Source: Artocarpus heterophyllus (Eukaryota > Streptophyta > Magnoliopsida > Rosales > Moraceae). Taken from it: a stretch of DNA of 64,000 nucleotides. The number at the start of each line of letters is the position of its first letter. Within the stretch, counting starts at the first letter, position 1. The DNA lies in contig CM046331.1 of assembly GCA_025403435.1 (NCBI GenBank), forward strand, positions 29,235,893 through 29,299,892. Reading direction: 5' to 3'. Shown here piece by piece: positions 1 through 12,482 of the stretch. The notes under the pieces are model-generated. The model searched no databases. It had not been told where the DNA came from and saw nothing but the letters and a program-made list of their open reading frames with translations. A program made the translations under genes and the position numbers.

Positions 1-1690
1 TTGTATTGATTATATTAACCTTAACAAAGCCTACCTAAAGGACTGCTTCTCACTGCCTTGGATAGACCAAATGGTGGACACAACAGTCGGACACAAGCTG
101 CTAAGTTTTATGGACACCTACCTAAATACAACCAGATCAAGATGTCCAAGGAAGACCAAATAAAGACCGCCATTACTACGGACCAAGGGCTACTCTACTA
201 CATGGTCATGTTATTGGGATTCAAGGACACCAGAGCCATCTACCAACTCCTCGAAAACAAAATATTTGCTTGGCTGATTGGGGAAACCATAGAGGTATAT
301 ATCGATAACATGCTCATCAAATTTGTCCGAGTAATGGACCATATTGCCGATCTCTGAGCAAGCTTTGGCATTCTTTGGGAATACAAGATGAAATTCAACC
401 CAGTCAAGTGCTCGTTCGAAGTTGAATTTGACAAGTTCCTCGAATTCATGGTTAACCACCGCGGTATTGAAGTCAATCCCGCGAAGGCCCAGGCCGTGAT
501 AGATATGCATTCTCCCACACTGTGAAAGGAGTATAAAAGTTGACCGGCATGGTAGTAGCCCTGTCTAGGTTTGTCTCCCGGTCTACCAACAAGAGCGAAC
601 CTTTTTTCCAAGCACTCAAGAGGAAGTTTGAGTAGAGCAAGGAGTGTGAGGAAGCATTTTAGACCCTCAAGAAATACTTGGCCACACCCTCGCTCTTATC
701 CAAACCTTTACCAAGAGTGACACTCTATGCCTACCTGGCTGTTTCCAAAAAAGCCATAGGCTCAACCCTCATTTGGGAAGAAGAAAGTGTCTAGAAGTCG
801 GTCTACTACATCAGGAAGGCATTTTAGGGAGCCGAGGAGCGATACCCTCTATTGAAAAAGCTAGCACTTGCCCTCATCACCTCTACCCCAAAGCTCCGAC
901 CTTACTTCCAAGGGTACACAATTTGAGTCCTAACCAAATACCCCTTGTGCCAAATCCTCCAAAGTCTAGAAATATCTAGTCGGATGACCAAGTGGTCAGT
1001 TGAGCTCAGGTAATACAACATATATTTTGTGCCCCGGATGGCCATAAAGGCACAAGCCCTGATCGACTTTGCTATAGAATTTACGAACGTTGGGTAGTAT
1101 GCTCCTTCAGCCGAGAAGGCTCCTGTGGAAGACCATGACATCCCTAGTAGTAGTACTACCAAGCCCGAGCCTAAATGGAAGCTCTTCGTAAATGGATCAT
1201 CAAGTGTGAGCAACTCGGGTGCCAGTCTCATCCTCACCAGTCCAAACAACTACAAGGCGAGTTACGCGCTTCGCTTCAACTTCAAGGCATCCAATAATGA
1301 AGCTCAATATGAAGCCTTCATAGCCAGGCTTAGAATCATGGGTGACCTCGAGGAGGATTACTTTAAGGCAAGTTACGCGCTTCACTTCGACTTCAATGCT
1401 CATTGTCCAGAAGGTCACCGCTGGGTTCCAAGCTCAAACGAAATCTATGGTTGCATATTTAAAAGAGGTCAGGGCCTTGTTTGGACAATTCAACTCCTTT
1501 TCTTTTATGCAGATCCTGAGGTCTGAGAATGCAAAAGCCGACATGCTCGCTCGACTAACCTCAGGCCTAAAAGACAACGACTTGATGTCAGTTCCAATAG
1601 AGAGGCTGGCCAAGCCGAGCATCAGCAAAGAAGTGGTGAACGTAGCCGAGGAGCAAACAGACACTTGGATGGACCCGATCATCTAATACC
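1..1690 (+). pseudogene. Tat-type RT and RNase H remnant
   Basis: Reverse transcriptase and RNase H copy retroelement RNA into DNA. Translation gives DYINLNKAY near 10-40, then a palm region from about 150 with LLGFKDTRAIYQ. The catalytic box is YIDN near 298-309 where YVDD is expected, so the second Asp is lost. VNHRGIEVNPAKAQAVIDMH follows at about 450-510. The first RNase H extends to about 1090. At 1155-1345 a second RNase H-like domain begins with KWKLFVNGSSS and includes NNEAQYEAF, matching the extra RNase H of Tat elements. Frameshifts and TAG stops occur throughout. The segment at 1255-1395 contains a partly repeated motif (ASYALRF / ASYALHF), suggesting a small internal duplication. 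No product is expected. Confidence 0.8.
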
Positions 1691-1699
1691 TAACCACAA

Positions 1700-2912
1700 T
1701 AAAGCTACCCTATGACCGAGAGGAAGCCCGACGCATTCGTAATAGCTCAGCCTAGTATTTGATGATCAGGGGGAAACTCTACAGATGCGGCTACACTATA
1801 CCCTATCAAAGGTATGTTGGGCCATAAGAGGCTCAATACCTCTTGCAAGAAATCTATAGTGGGTTGTGCGACAATCATGCAGGAGGGCACTCCCTGTCAC
1901 ATAAGTGCCTCAGCCAGGGCTACTACTAGACGACCATGGATTAGGACTACAAAGAATTCACACGAAAGTGCCTCAAGTGCTAGCAGTTTGCCTGAGTAAT
2001 TGGACAACATGCTGAGCCACTCAACTCTATTATGTTTGCCTAGCCGTTCGCCAAGTGGGCTATTTACCTGATCAGACCCTTGCCCTTAGCCTGATCACAA
2101 TTCAAGTATTGCATAGTGACCTTCGACTATCTCACCAAGTGGGTAAAGGTCGCGCCCTACATTGACATGACTAAAGCCAAATCCACCAACTTAATTTGAA
2201 AGAACATTATTTGCTAATATGGCATCCCGCACACTATAGTCACTGACAATGCCAAGTAGTTCAAAGCAGCCAGTTTCCTCTGCATGTGTGAATAGCTCGG
2301 CATCAAGAAGGTATTCTCCTCATCAGGATACCCTCAGAGCAACAAACAAGTTGAAGCAGTCAACAAAACTATCAAGGACAACTTGAAGAAGAAAGACGCA
2401 TGGATCTACAAGCTCCCAAGGTTCTCTAGGGCTTACTGTACTATTGCCCAGACTACAATGGGAGAACTCCATTCTCCTTAGTCTACGAAGCCAAAGCCGT
2501 TATCCTAGTTGAGGTTAGCCTACCGAGCTTTAGAGTTGAGCACTATGATGAGCTACCAAACACCGAGCTTATGATGTCTAAGCTTGACCAACTGAAAGAG
2601 AAGAGAGACACATCCCTAATCCGTACTGCTGCTCAAAATCAAGATGTTGCCTGGTGCTATAACAAGTGAGTCCATCTGAGGAGTTTCAAAGTTGGTGATT
2701 TAGTCTTGAAGAAAGTCATCGTCCAACAACCTAGGCTCAGTTCCTTTGGTCCTAGATGGGATGACCCATTCAAGATAATAAGCATTATCTAGCCAAGCAC
2801 ATATAAAATAACCGACATGGAGGGAAATGTGCTAGGCCACCCCTGGAATGCTGAGCGCTTAAAAAAATTTATTGCTGACAAGAGCCAAAATGCATTTTTT
2901 GATCTCTAGGCC
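1700..2912 (+). pseudogene. Tat-type integrase remnant
   Basis: Integrase joins retroelement cDNA to the host chromosome. A zinc-binding HHCC region is readable from about 1870 (HAGGHSLSHKC) to about 1985 (CLKCQQFA). The catalytic core follows: VTFDYLTKW near 2118, VTDNAK near 2240 and NKQVEAVNK near 2342, supplying the D, D and E residues. The C-terminal region has the typical KVG/DLVLKK and PFKI segments near 2690-2780. At least six in-frame TAG codons interrupt it, several where Gln is expected (after NAK, before FKA; between CE and LG). It follows the RT remnant directly as one former pol polyprotein. Confidence 0.8.
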
Positions 2913-3565
2913 CATTATTCTTTTTACAACTAAAAGATCTGTCAAGTAGAGCAGAGATATACACAAAAAAGAAAAAAAGTCAATGAAAGCTACGTGTTCA
3001 AAGAATTCCTCCAAGCAATTCGCACTTCAAAAAGGCCACAACTCCTAAAGAAGGGGGGCCACCCTAACTTCCGACTGGGGGCCTGGTCGGCATGTAAGTG
3101 GACTTGAAACAACAGTCCGCTAGTCCAATGCCTTATGGATGACTTAAACAACAGCCACACCGACATAATGATGACTTTAGGAAATTCAACTCCTAACCAC
3201 AACTAGACTTGTAAAAGTCTTAAAGAACTTAAACAAGTCTAAGGGGGCACGGGGCACTACGCGCCATCGTAGCCAGCCTAGATTCGACACCTTGGACAAG
3301 TGTGTCCTGAACATAAGAATCTAAAAGATGGATATTCTTCTTGCTTGGCCAAACAAAAACTACCCCAAGGAACATTGAACTTTGGGAAAAATAAAATAAC
3401 TCAAAGAACATTGAACTTGGGAAAAATTAAAACAATCTAAGAAGCATCAAACTTAGAAAAATGAAAATTTTATTAATGTATGTGGGAAGTACAAATAATC
3501 GAGTACCTCTCAAATCCAGACAGAAAATAAAATAAAAAGTACAAAAAAGAAGAGCAAAAAGACCA
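2913..3565. other. Non-coding spacer of the Tat element
   Basis: This lies between the end of pol and the stop codon of the antisense ORF. It holds short purine-rich tracts (about 3049-3056 and 3241-3247) but no convincing reading frame. A direct repeat of 'aacattgaacttgggaaaaat' type, slightly diverged, occurs near 3370-3425. Confidence 0.5.
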
Positions 3566-6048
3566 CTAGCTCTGGGCCCTAGTGTCACCATCCTCGGTGT
3601 CAAGGTAAAGCACCGTGTCTTGGACTTCCAGAGCTTGGACTTCCTCAACCTGCTCTTCTTCCTCACTAGCCCTAGGCTCAACTATGAGCGACCAATCCAA
3701 AGCAACGGCCTTGGGATGCTTTTCTAGAATATACTCCTACGAGTCCTTCATTCTGAGGTAATAGTTGTCTGTATAGTCGGTGGAGCCCTTAAACTCTTCC
3801 ACTGCCTAGGCTAGCCTGTCGGGCAGCTCCTCTCTCAAGAACCACTTGTATTCATACTAAGCAGCCTAGACCTTGCTTGTGTCCTCATGGAGGGTGGCCT
3901 GAGCCTGCTTTGCTTCAACCCATGCCTAGTCTGCCTCCTCTTGAGATTTCCTAGCATCATCTTCAGCCCAGATTACATCGGTTCTTGCCTGGAAAGTTGG
4001 GCCTCGAACATTTTTTCCACCTAATCCTTCTCCTCGGTGGCCTTGTCAGCCTTCTTTGCATAGTGTGGAAAGAACACTCAGCGATGAAGTCAATTATATT
4101 TTAATGCAAGTAGACCTACAAAAGCACGAAATAGAAATCAAGAAAATCGTAAGTAATAAAGAGCTCAGGACATAAACAGGGCATACTTAGATGGTGGCTT
4201 GAAGGCTAAATGGAAATACTCCAAGAACGTTTACTCCTAGGTTGCCTCAAAAAATTCCTTGTTTGGCATGGCTTCCCCAATGGTCTGGACCAATAGGGGC
4301 GTGAAGGACAACGCCTCCTGGGTGGATTAGCTGGCAGTAGAGAGACGACGGCAACAACGGCCAGAGGGTTGCCTTCTTTGCTGCTTGACGAGTCCTTTGG
4401 TCTCATCTGGGGTGGTGGGACGTTCGACGGGTTGGCGGCGACAGAGCGCTTAGGCTCCTAGGTCCTTATCTCTTTAGACCTAGTGGATCCACGGAGCTCC
4501 TCCATCCTTCTCTGCCTCTCCAGGCTGGTCATCCCTCTTAAAGACATTTTTACAAGAAGAAAATCACCAAGTCAAGACGGGCTTGGCAACAACATAAAAA
4601 AAAAATTGAGGCAAACCTCTGATCTAGAGTTGGCCTGGTGGGTAGAACAGCCTTATCATGTCCCCGAGCTCTTTGTCGACAATGGGCGGCCCCAAACCAA
4701 GGGAACCACTAGAAGAGTCCTCTGAACTAGACGATGATGGCTCCCCTACCAGTCATTCGGATCCGTAGGTGCTTGGTCCGAGGATGTCAACAGTGCTACG
4801 CTCTATGATTGTCTATTACTCAATAGGTTGAGCAAGTGGAATGTCATCATGCCGTGGGTTAGTTGAGCTGGACCCCCTAAGCCAGCCATAGTGGGCAAGA
4901 TTCATCTTTTGTAGCAAGAAGGCCTATTGTTGAGAAGCTTCAGGCTTCGAGTATAACTCCTTCACAGCTGCAATGACTTTGCTTGGTGCCCACGGTCTCT
5001 TCGACCATATGTGTCCCTGCTCAAACCTCCTCGAGGACCTCCTGATCTTTGAGTACCACCTCACCAACCCGAGACATCCAATTCCCACCAACGTAGAACC
5101 ACTCGAATTTCCAAAGCTTATCTAAGTCGGGGTTCCCGAGGATGAAATCCTTCTTAAAGCCAATGAAGTAATACCAACTAGTCTGCCAAGGAAGCCCCTT
5201 CATCTTGAAGAACTGCTTGAAGGCCTCCCACGACGTCTCAGTCATGTCGTAGTACCTCCATAGGACGCATATTCCGATCAGGGATCGATAGCCGTTCGAA
5301 TTCAACTAAGCATGGCACACATTCAAATCATTAAGTGCCCGCTAGAGGAAGGGATAAAATGGAAGGCAAATTCCTGCTTGAAAAAACTCCGCATACAGCA
5401 TGATATAACCCTCTAGTGGGTCCAGTGGAGAATCCACCTCCTAGGACAACATCAAGATAACGTTGTCGGGAATCTAATATTCCTGGCACAGGGATTCAAG
5501 TCGGCTTGATGTCAATGCTGAAGTATATCCTGCCGCTGAATTCTAGCCAAATCGATCCCTTCTAAACACAACTGCTCCTTGGACCCTAGTCATTATAGCA
5601 GGTCTCTCCTCCTCAACCTCTTCGTCCTTGGCCTCGTTACCTCTAGCTGGCCAGTCCACCTCGATGGACAGATCAATGGATACTTCTTCCATTATATGAG
5701 CTAAAGTCTCAATGCCCCAACCAAAGGTGCCCGGCACATCAGTGCTGCCACCAAGCTAGCACATTCCTAAGCCGAAACCTGAGATGTGCCTACGGCGGCT
5801 GCCTCAATGTATGGGTCCTTACCCCTACACGGTCTGATCAGGCATCACCCTTTAATCATGTCGAGGAATTCTCTCTCTAGGACCATCCCCTTACTAAGGC
5901 TAAGGATCTTAGCCATCTAAGCCGCCTTGTCTTGATCGAATGAAGTTTCCTCAATATTAACTTTGTCAGTCCCAAATCGGTCGGTCTCAGTGCTATCATT
6001 TGACTTGAAAGTAATTTAATCATTCTAGGAATCACTTAAATCACTCAT
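3566..6048 (-). pseudogene. Antisense ORF of Tat element, degenerate
   Basis: Read on the minus strand, an ATG at 6048 opens MSDLSDS and continues through many TAG-interrupted stretches. The best open piece is 5305-5021, containing WYYFIGFKKDF and WFYVGGNW, which resembles the conserved core of plant 'putative gypsy type transposon' proteins. The C-terminal part (about 4060-3566) is acidic and alanine/glutamine-rich, like a coiled coil. It includes EEFKGSTDYTDNYYLRMKD and ends with a stop at 3568-3566. An AT-rich stretch at about 4075-4200 breaks the frame and has GTATGC and TTTGTAG at its minus-strand ends, consistent with an intron. The function of this protein class is unknown. Its position and orientation, antisense after pol, fit Tat/Retand elements. 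Confidence 0.65.
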
Positions 6049-6255
6049 GGCTAAGTTCTATTCGAGAAATTACCTGCTCGGGTATAAAGTTGTTCAGGTC
6101 TAGAAATAAAGCCCTCGAATTACTATCTACTGCTTGGTAGCTAAAGCTCAAACGTTTAGAAATCTAGTCATGCTAATACTCTAGAACAACTGTAATCAAC
6201 TCTTATTTATAGCCAAAACTCAGGCACAAAACTGAAAGAGACGCAATGATTACGC

Positions 6256-8045
6256 TTGTTAGGGAAACATCCAACCATATGCTAACACGTGTCCTATCGA
6301 GCTTGACATATGCCTCTCCAACTTTCATTGCCCCGGGACAAAGCCTGAAGGCCAACCTAAGTCGAACACACCCTCTCGGCATAGTCCACCCAGCCGAGCA
6401 ATGACCAGGTGCACAAGTGGGCTACTATTAAGGCTACACAAAAACTACGCCGCACCCGCCGATCGACAGCCCCACCCCGCCCCACCCAAAAAAAGCAGGT
6501 CTATATCAGTAACCCGCCCGTGGGCAGGTTGAACTTGGCCGCCTGTATATGTTGGCGGACGGGTTTGGTTTTGAACTTTAAGGGGCAGGTTCACTAATTC
6601 TTAAAAAAAAAAGAAAAGAAACTTTCTTTTCTAATCTAAGTCTAACTAATTGCCTAACTAGGCTGTCCCTTACCCTGAAACTAAAGCAGAATCTTTAGTC
6701 TATGTATGGGTTTTGTAATGGTGAAAAGGTGGCATAATATTGGTTGTTCACAAGAAGCAAAACCTAATCCAATTGTAAGGGTTTTGAGAATTGGCCAATT
6801 TTGGCAACAGTAGAAAGTCTGGGGGTCAAGACAAAAACCCCACTTTTGTGATAGCAACATTGGACGATGACATCTTAACCAATATGAGTTTGGCAAGAGA
6901 ATTCTTCCCTCTTAGAGTTAGCATATAAATCAAAAGTTTGTTGTTGAGAATATGATTCAACATATATATATTTGTATATATATTCACGTGTATGATTATT
7001 GATGCCTTTGAAAAGAATCAGTTGTAGTTTTCTTGTCAGTGTAATGTTAGGCATCAAACTTGGTTGTTGTTGGGAATATGGTCACTGTCTTTAGGCATCA
7101 AACTTGGTTGTTATTGGGAATGCTTCATATATTATCATCTTATATTTTCTACAAATTTTCTTCATAGTTTAAAAAAAACCCAAAAAATTATATTGGGCAA
7201 TAGTATAGGCCCAAACAGCCTCAACGTGCCCACACCTGCCCAAAATCGAACCGAAACTGCCTGCCGTTCCACAAGCGATATGTAGGTTGGTTAACTGCCA
7301 ACCTGCCATCCAAAAAACTAAACTGAACCTGCCTAAAAACCGCCAAACTACCCATTATTTACCCCTAGTTACTATTGGGGATGTGCTCGGCGTTATCCCC
7401 AAGGACTACCTCCGCAGCAGCTCAGCGGCCATGCTTGGAAGAGTTCATCAAGATGACAATCGGTGACCTCTTGAGATCCGCACTTCCTCCTAAGGTGCTC
7501 TATAAAGCCCTCGTTGGCTACGACACAAGGTATTGCCTCCTTAAGATGAACACATGCTCAGGTCGGACTATCAGAGCCTGCAACCAAGCAGCAACTTGCC
7601 ACAGAACGTTGACATTTGGCTTTATTTCCACCCTCAAATGGAGACCAATCCACCGGTGGAGGTCACGACACTTGTCACCTACTCCCTAATAGGTCTTGAT
7701 GTGACACACGAGTCACGGGTCAAATCCACCTAACACCTAGTTCAAGTGGTAGCCTATAAATAAAGTGCATTTACTGCAGCTTGAGGTAACATGCTCTTTC
7801 CTAACTAACTCCACTCTCATACTCTGTTGAACAAGTACTTGACTTGAGCATCGGAGAGCTATTGGCCGATACAACACCGATGCCCCTTTACCTCCGAAGC
7901 ACCCCTCTTCTTCTTACAGGTTCACCGGGGCACACCAAGACAAATAGGGGAAGAGACGTCTGAGCACCATGCGCAGCCGCATGTGGTGTTGACAGACAGC
8001 CGTCCGGTGCTAGATATCAATAGGCGTGATGCCATTTTCCTATAA
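6256..8045 (+). repeat. Probable 3' LTR of the Tat element (edges uncertain)
   Basis: A TGTTAGGG start near 6256 and features typical of an LTR follow the antisense ORF. A TATA-like TATAAATAAA lies near 7755, followed by a leader-like stretch with CTTGAGCATCGGAG near 7844 that resembles the R/U5 region of Tat LTRs. The MITE at 6430-7368 interrupts it. Removing that element rejoins GGGCTACTATT with GGGGATGTGC. Neither border is confirmed by a second LTR or a TSD. Confidence 0.5.
6430..7368. mobile_element. hAT-type MITE inserted in the Tat LTR
   Basis: The 8-bp flanks are CTACTATT (6422-6429) and TTACTATT (7369-7376), seven of eight bases identical, as expected for hAT target-site duplications. 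The right end reads, in reverse complement, CTAGGGGTAAATAATGGG; the left end AAGGCTACACAAAAA is a poorer match. Subterminal stretches on both sides are rich in GCGGGTT / CCTGCC words, as in many plant hAT MITEs. No transposase is encoded. ORFs inside are not convincing. Confidence 0.55.
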
Positions 8046-11000
8046 ACCGTCATGAGATTAAATTATTAGTACTTGTATTACACAAGAATTAAGGATGTTG
8101 CTATGATTCTATTAGGACTTCGAAGCTTAACTTAGAAACAAAAAAATTCCTAGCAGAACCAGATACCTTAACGAGATTTTAGGCCTCTTAGACACTAAGT
8201 TAGGCCTCAAAGTCAACAAAAAAATATAAGAACATGTTGGTTTTGGGAAACGTTTTTCACAAAAAAAAAAAGAAGCAAAAACATGGATGTGATGTGAATT
8301 GTGTATGACAAAAAGTTTCTCAAAAGACTTTTATATAATGCTATAGATTATATTAATTTTACGCATAAATAAATATATATATATATATATCAAAATTTGC
8401 ATGCTGGAATAAATAGAGATGAATTCAAAACAAGTGACTTGCAATGGACGTTCCCTTTAAGATGAAACCACTATCTTTCTTGCTTAGTCCTCGACACCAG
8501 GATGGACATACGTGTGAACGTAGAAGGAATATGGTTTTTAAATGGATCATTCAACTAATTTAGTCATTCGTTAATCTCAATGCTTGAGCAAAACAGGTCT
8601 AAGAATGAAGAAATTTTTTTCTCTCTTTTTCTTTCCATACGTCTATAAGGGGAAAATTTTGCATAGTATTTTTCGTTTCTCCAAGACTCACAAGTGTATC
8701 TCTAATAAATAGAGAAGACCTCTATTTGTAGAGAATAAGATAGCTAATTAATTTTGAAAAGTATTTTTATTTTAATTTAATATCAAATATTTAATTAAAA
8801 TAAAAGATACAAGTTTCCTTTTCTAGGTACTGTGATAGGTGCCACACACTGAGAGATTCTCTGTGTATGTGGCTCCATTTCCATAACAGTGTAAATAAGA
8901 ATACAACTTATCACCCAATCCCATTTCTTTCCATATTTAACTTTCCATATTTGAATTAAATCGTATTTATTCAAAATTGGAAATGCTAAAAATGGAAACT
9001 ATGTAAATAAGCTTTGATGTGCACAAGAGACTTTCCCTCATTTGTATTGACACCACATACAGTGGGACCACCTTCCACTATGTGCGCCATGCACAGTGAG
9101 ACCTACCCAATGTGTGTCTTCTAGAATTAATTATTTTATTTTATTTATTAAATAATCTAATTATTCAATAAATATAAATTAATTCATTATTAATTTATTT
9201 TGAGTGATTTTTAATTTAGAATTCCATAATTCTAAATTAATTATTTAAACTAATAATTTCACTTGTGTAACCAGTCTTTACAAGGATGACGGGAGACTAA
9301 TGGACCCATAATTTCAAGCTTCAATAAAACCAATATATTAATTAAACTCTTTTATTAATTCTAATGTAACTTAACTAAATACCTGGAATTGCACTTTTAA
9401 AATTATAGATATTTATTTACTAATTTCTTAGAGTCATCCATTTGAATAGCCATTACATACAAGTCGATCCTCCATAAATAATTTATTATTTGAGCTAGGT
9501 AATATTTGTTAACCACTCTAACTTCTTCTTTATCTTTGATTGCCATTGATTCTCTAATGAATAATAAATTCATGAAATTAATCATGAATTGAGCGCTCTT
9601 ATTATTCAAGCCCCGAATCAATACTCAAGAGAATTATTTATCTGCTTCTCGTTAAAGAAAGAATGGATTCCATCTTGTAATATTAACATTCCTAGCTGCC
9701 TACTTCATTATGCCTCTAAGATACAGTGAATAAGATTAGTATCTCAAATTTATATCGAGTAAATCAAAAGACATAAATCCATAAATAGAAGTTTACTAAT
9801 AACTCATCAATAATATGATCTTATATATGATCATCGATCAATATGATTAGAACTGCAATATTTAATAGAGGTTATTAGTTGTTCATATCTCATCATATTT
9901 CGGTCCTATATAATCACATTGTGTCTAGTCAAGGTCGTAAATTTTGACAAAATTTTAGAAATTTGGAAGTACCAAAATATATTTTCAATATAATATTGAT
10001 TTCAATAAAATATTAGAGAAATATCAAAAATATTAGTGGAAATATCGATATCAGAAAACCAATAGTGTATTTTGTAGAAATTTCGATACATATTGTAGAA
10101 ATTTCATCCAAATTTCAGTAATGTCAAAAATTATAAAATTTAATAGATTTTTTTCCTTTTAAATAATCTATCAATCTTTTGTACTTTCAATGAATGAATA
10201 TTTCAAGGATTTTATAGTCAATGAATTTGTGATCCAATTATAGCAGCTCCTTCAATAAGGCTTCTTATGGTTATTATGCATACAATCAAGACTTTGGAAA
10301 GACTTTGAAAAGTATGATGGTTATGGAATTTTTAATTATCCTCATCTGAGCATGTCGTTACCATTTCAGTCAAAAAATTAGGACAATTTATAGTTTTCTA
10401 TTTATGGAAATACAATGAGAAGAAGTCAAGAAACCTATACGTGGCATATTCATAACTATATTCAGTACTACTCAAATAACATGTCATGTTACTAATTATT
10501 TGAATCAAGATAGAATCCCGGCTATATTTGAGTCTCATAAAACTTCCTTTTGGTGTTGAAAAATATATTATGTATGGAGTTTATTATATAAATCATGTTT
10601 ATTTATGTTTCTTTTTAATGTTTATTATATCCTAAAGTATTAAAGATGTATTTAATGTAAAATTTCCATAATTTTCGTAATTTTGTCAAAATTTCCACCG
10701 ATATCGATATTTTTCCTTAAATTTTCATAAAATTGAGGGATGATGTTTCCATCGATATTAATATTTTCATTCTTCTATACAGTACACTCATTTAATGCCC
10801 AATTGACATGCCCAATTAACAAACCCTAACATATCCATATCATCAAGTTCAAAATTGTAACAAAATTAACATACCCAAATCACAAACTAACATACCTATA
10901 TACAAACACTTTATAAAATAAAATAAAAACATAAATAAAGGAGAATGGGTATATTGATTGATGGTGTTCTTAGAAGCAAGGAGGCAAGGCAACGGATGGA

Positions 11001-11089
11001 CCAGTGGGAGATAGAATGGGCGAGGTGATGCGGCGATGCAAGCGGGGTGAGGTGATACAACGACGAAGTAGGCAAGGCAAGGTTATGGG
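8046..11089. other. AT-rich unassigned region
   Basis: No gene is supportable here. A (TA)n run lies at about 8374-8391. A hairpin-forming inverted repeat (TTTAGAATT / AATTCTAAA) occurs near 9215-9240. Words such as GGAAATATCGATATC (about 10038) recur inverted near 10690-10710, so 9930-10790 may be an old inverted-repeat element, but its ends were not resolved. The segment 8800-9900 has the texture of a decayed LTR without recognisable ends. Confidence 0.4.
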
Positions 11090-11305
11090 GTAGGAGAGCT
11101 AGGCAAGATAATGTTCAAAATTAAAATATACTAATAATAGACAATGGTTTCCCAAAAACCATAGTCTAAAAGTAAATATTAGACGATGGTTTAATAAAAA
11201 CCATCTTCTAATCTTTGGACCTAAATGGCAGCATAACATACGATGACAGTAGTTGCACAAACCGTCGTCTTTTCAGCATTGTCTAAGAGACAATTTGTTG
11301 TAGTG
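11090..11305. mobile_element. Right terminus of a CACTA-type element
   Basis: The stretch ends with TTTGTTGTAGTG at 11294-11305, the reverse complement of the CACTACAACAAA terminus of En/Spm elements and like the left end at 22499. Before it lie repeated motifs such as AGACGATGGTTT and ACCATCTTCTAA (about 11140-11260), resembling subterminal transposase-binding repeats. No matching left end was found, so this is a truncated copy or a MITE whose other end has decayed. Confidence 0.5.
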
Positions 11306-12033
11306 TGATTTTCTTTTTTTCTTTTTCCAAGTCATTTTCTTTTTTTATTTTTCCTTTCAGTTTTGAAGTTCCCTTCCCTACAAACTTAATAGTTTAGATC
11401 TTTACAACAATTATTTAAGTTGTCTTACAGATTATTGATTCTCCTTTGATTAATCATGTTGATAGGAATTTTTACATTGTGAACAAGAAGTACGATGTTT
11501 TAGACTAGAAAAATTTGCGCATTATCCATATCTAAAATCAGGTCTATGACACTAGTCAATTTACTGATGTCACAACTTGATTTTTTGGCTTGTTACTTAA
11601 CTTGCTTAAATACAAGTTCTTGACTTTAAAACAATGGCTTAACTTTAGTTGTATCCTAAGTTCCTAGAATTTTAGGATTTTTTTTAAACATAAAACTTAT
11701 ATAGACATAAACTGTAAAAAAAAAAAATCAAAATCATATTCATTAGAAGTCAAATATAATTCTATCAGTGGAAGATAAATCTAAAAAAAGCACACATATA
11801 TGGAATCATATCTTAAAAAAAAAACTCACACATATATGGAATCATATTTGTATATTTTTTACATGTACATCTGATAAGTGCTTAATTCAATATAACTTTC
11901 TAATTAATTTTCCCAATATTTCCTTGCTAATTCTTAAGTTTTTTGTGATTTAATTGTGGTTTATGTGTTTTGCAGGTTTTTAATGGTGAAGAGATGAAAA
12001 TAGATAAAGAGAGCTAAAATTTGAAGTTAAAAT

Positions 12034-12482
12034 TGTTAGATATGTATGCCCTAAGAAGTAAAAATATAATACGTTTTTGGAGACATTTTTATCAATAAAG
12101 AATTTATTCATTTATATATACCAAATCTTGTCCTCTTTACGTTCATATTTGTTGACTGTATATTAAGCAAACAGTAGTCTGAGACTGTCAGTCTAAACCT
12201 TAAGAATTAGGCATATGATGGATTGATTATGCGGAAGACGCGATTCTTAAGGTGACGGTCTAAAACATATGATCCGCAATCGAGGGAATAAAGTTGGGCG
12301 GTTTATTCATATAAAGATTGTTATGTTGTCTATATCCCTTTAGGGAGATGGTTTGTCTTGACCATCGGAGTTGGACTCCGTGAATAGAAACATTAGCATG
12401 TCGTCATAGGTGACGATGTGTTGGATTGGGACATAAAGTGAATTGATTTGGATTAATAATTCTGTCTCGGCAAATCGATTCA
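12034..12482 (+). repeat. Copia-family LTR start, plus orientation (chimeric copy)
   Basis: It begins TGTTAGATATGTATG and matches the start of the solo LTR at 35654 for about 449 bp, up to TTCACTTTAGACAGTC. It then breaks abruptly into minus-strand pol sequence of the same family at about 12483. A normal copy would not have an LTR start in one orientation abutting pol in the other, so this is a rearranged junction. Confidence 0.75.

Larger units (their letters stand above)
1..8045 (+). mobile_element. Decayed Tat-lineage Ty3/gypsy retrotransposon, 3' half
   Basis: The window opens inside reverse transcriptase and runs through RNase H, a second RNase H-like domain, integrase, an antisense ORF and an LTR. 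This order, with an antisense ORF between pol and the 3' LTR, is known for plant Tat-lineage Ty3/gypsy elements. All reading frames are broken. Many stops are TAG where the family has Gln, so the copy is old. A hAT-type MITE (6430-7368) sits in its LTR. The right edge near 8045 is approximate because the 5' LTR lies outside the window. Confidence 0.8.
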
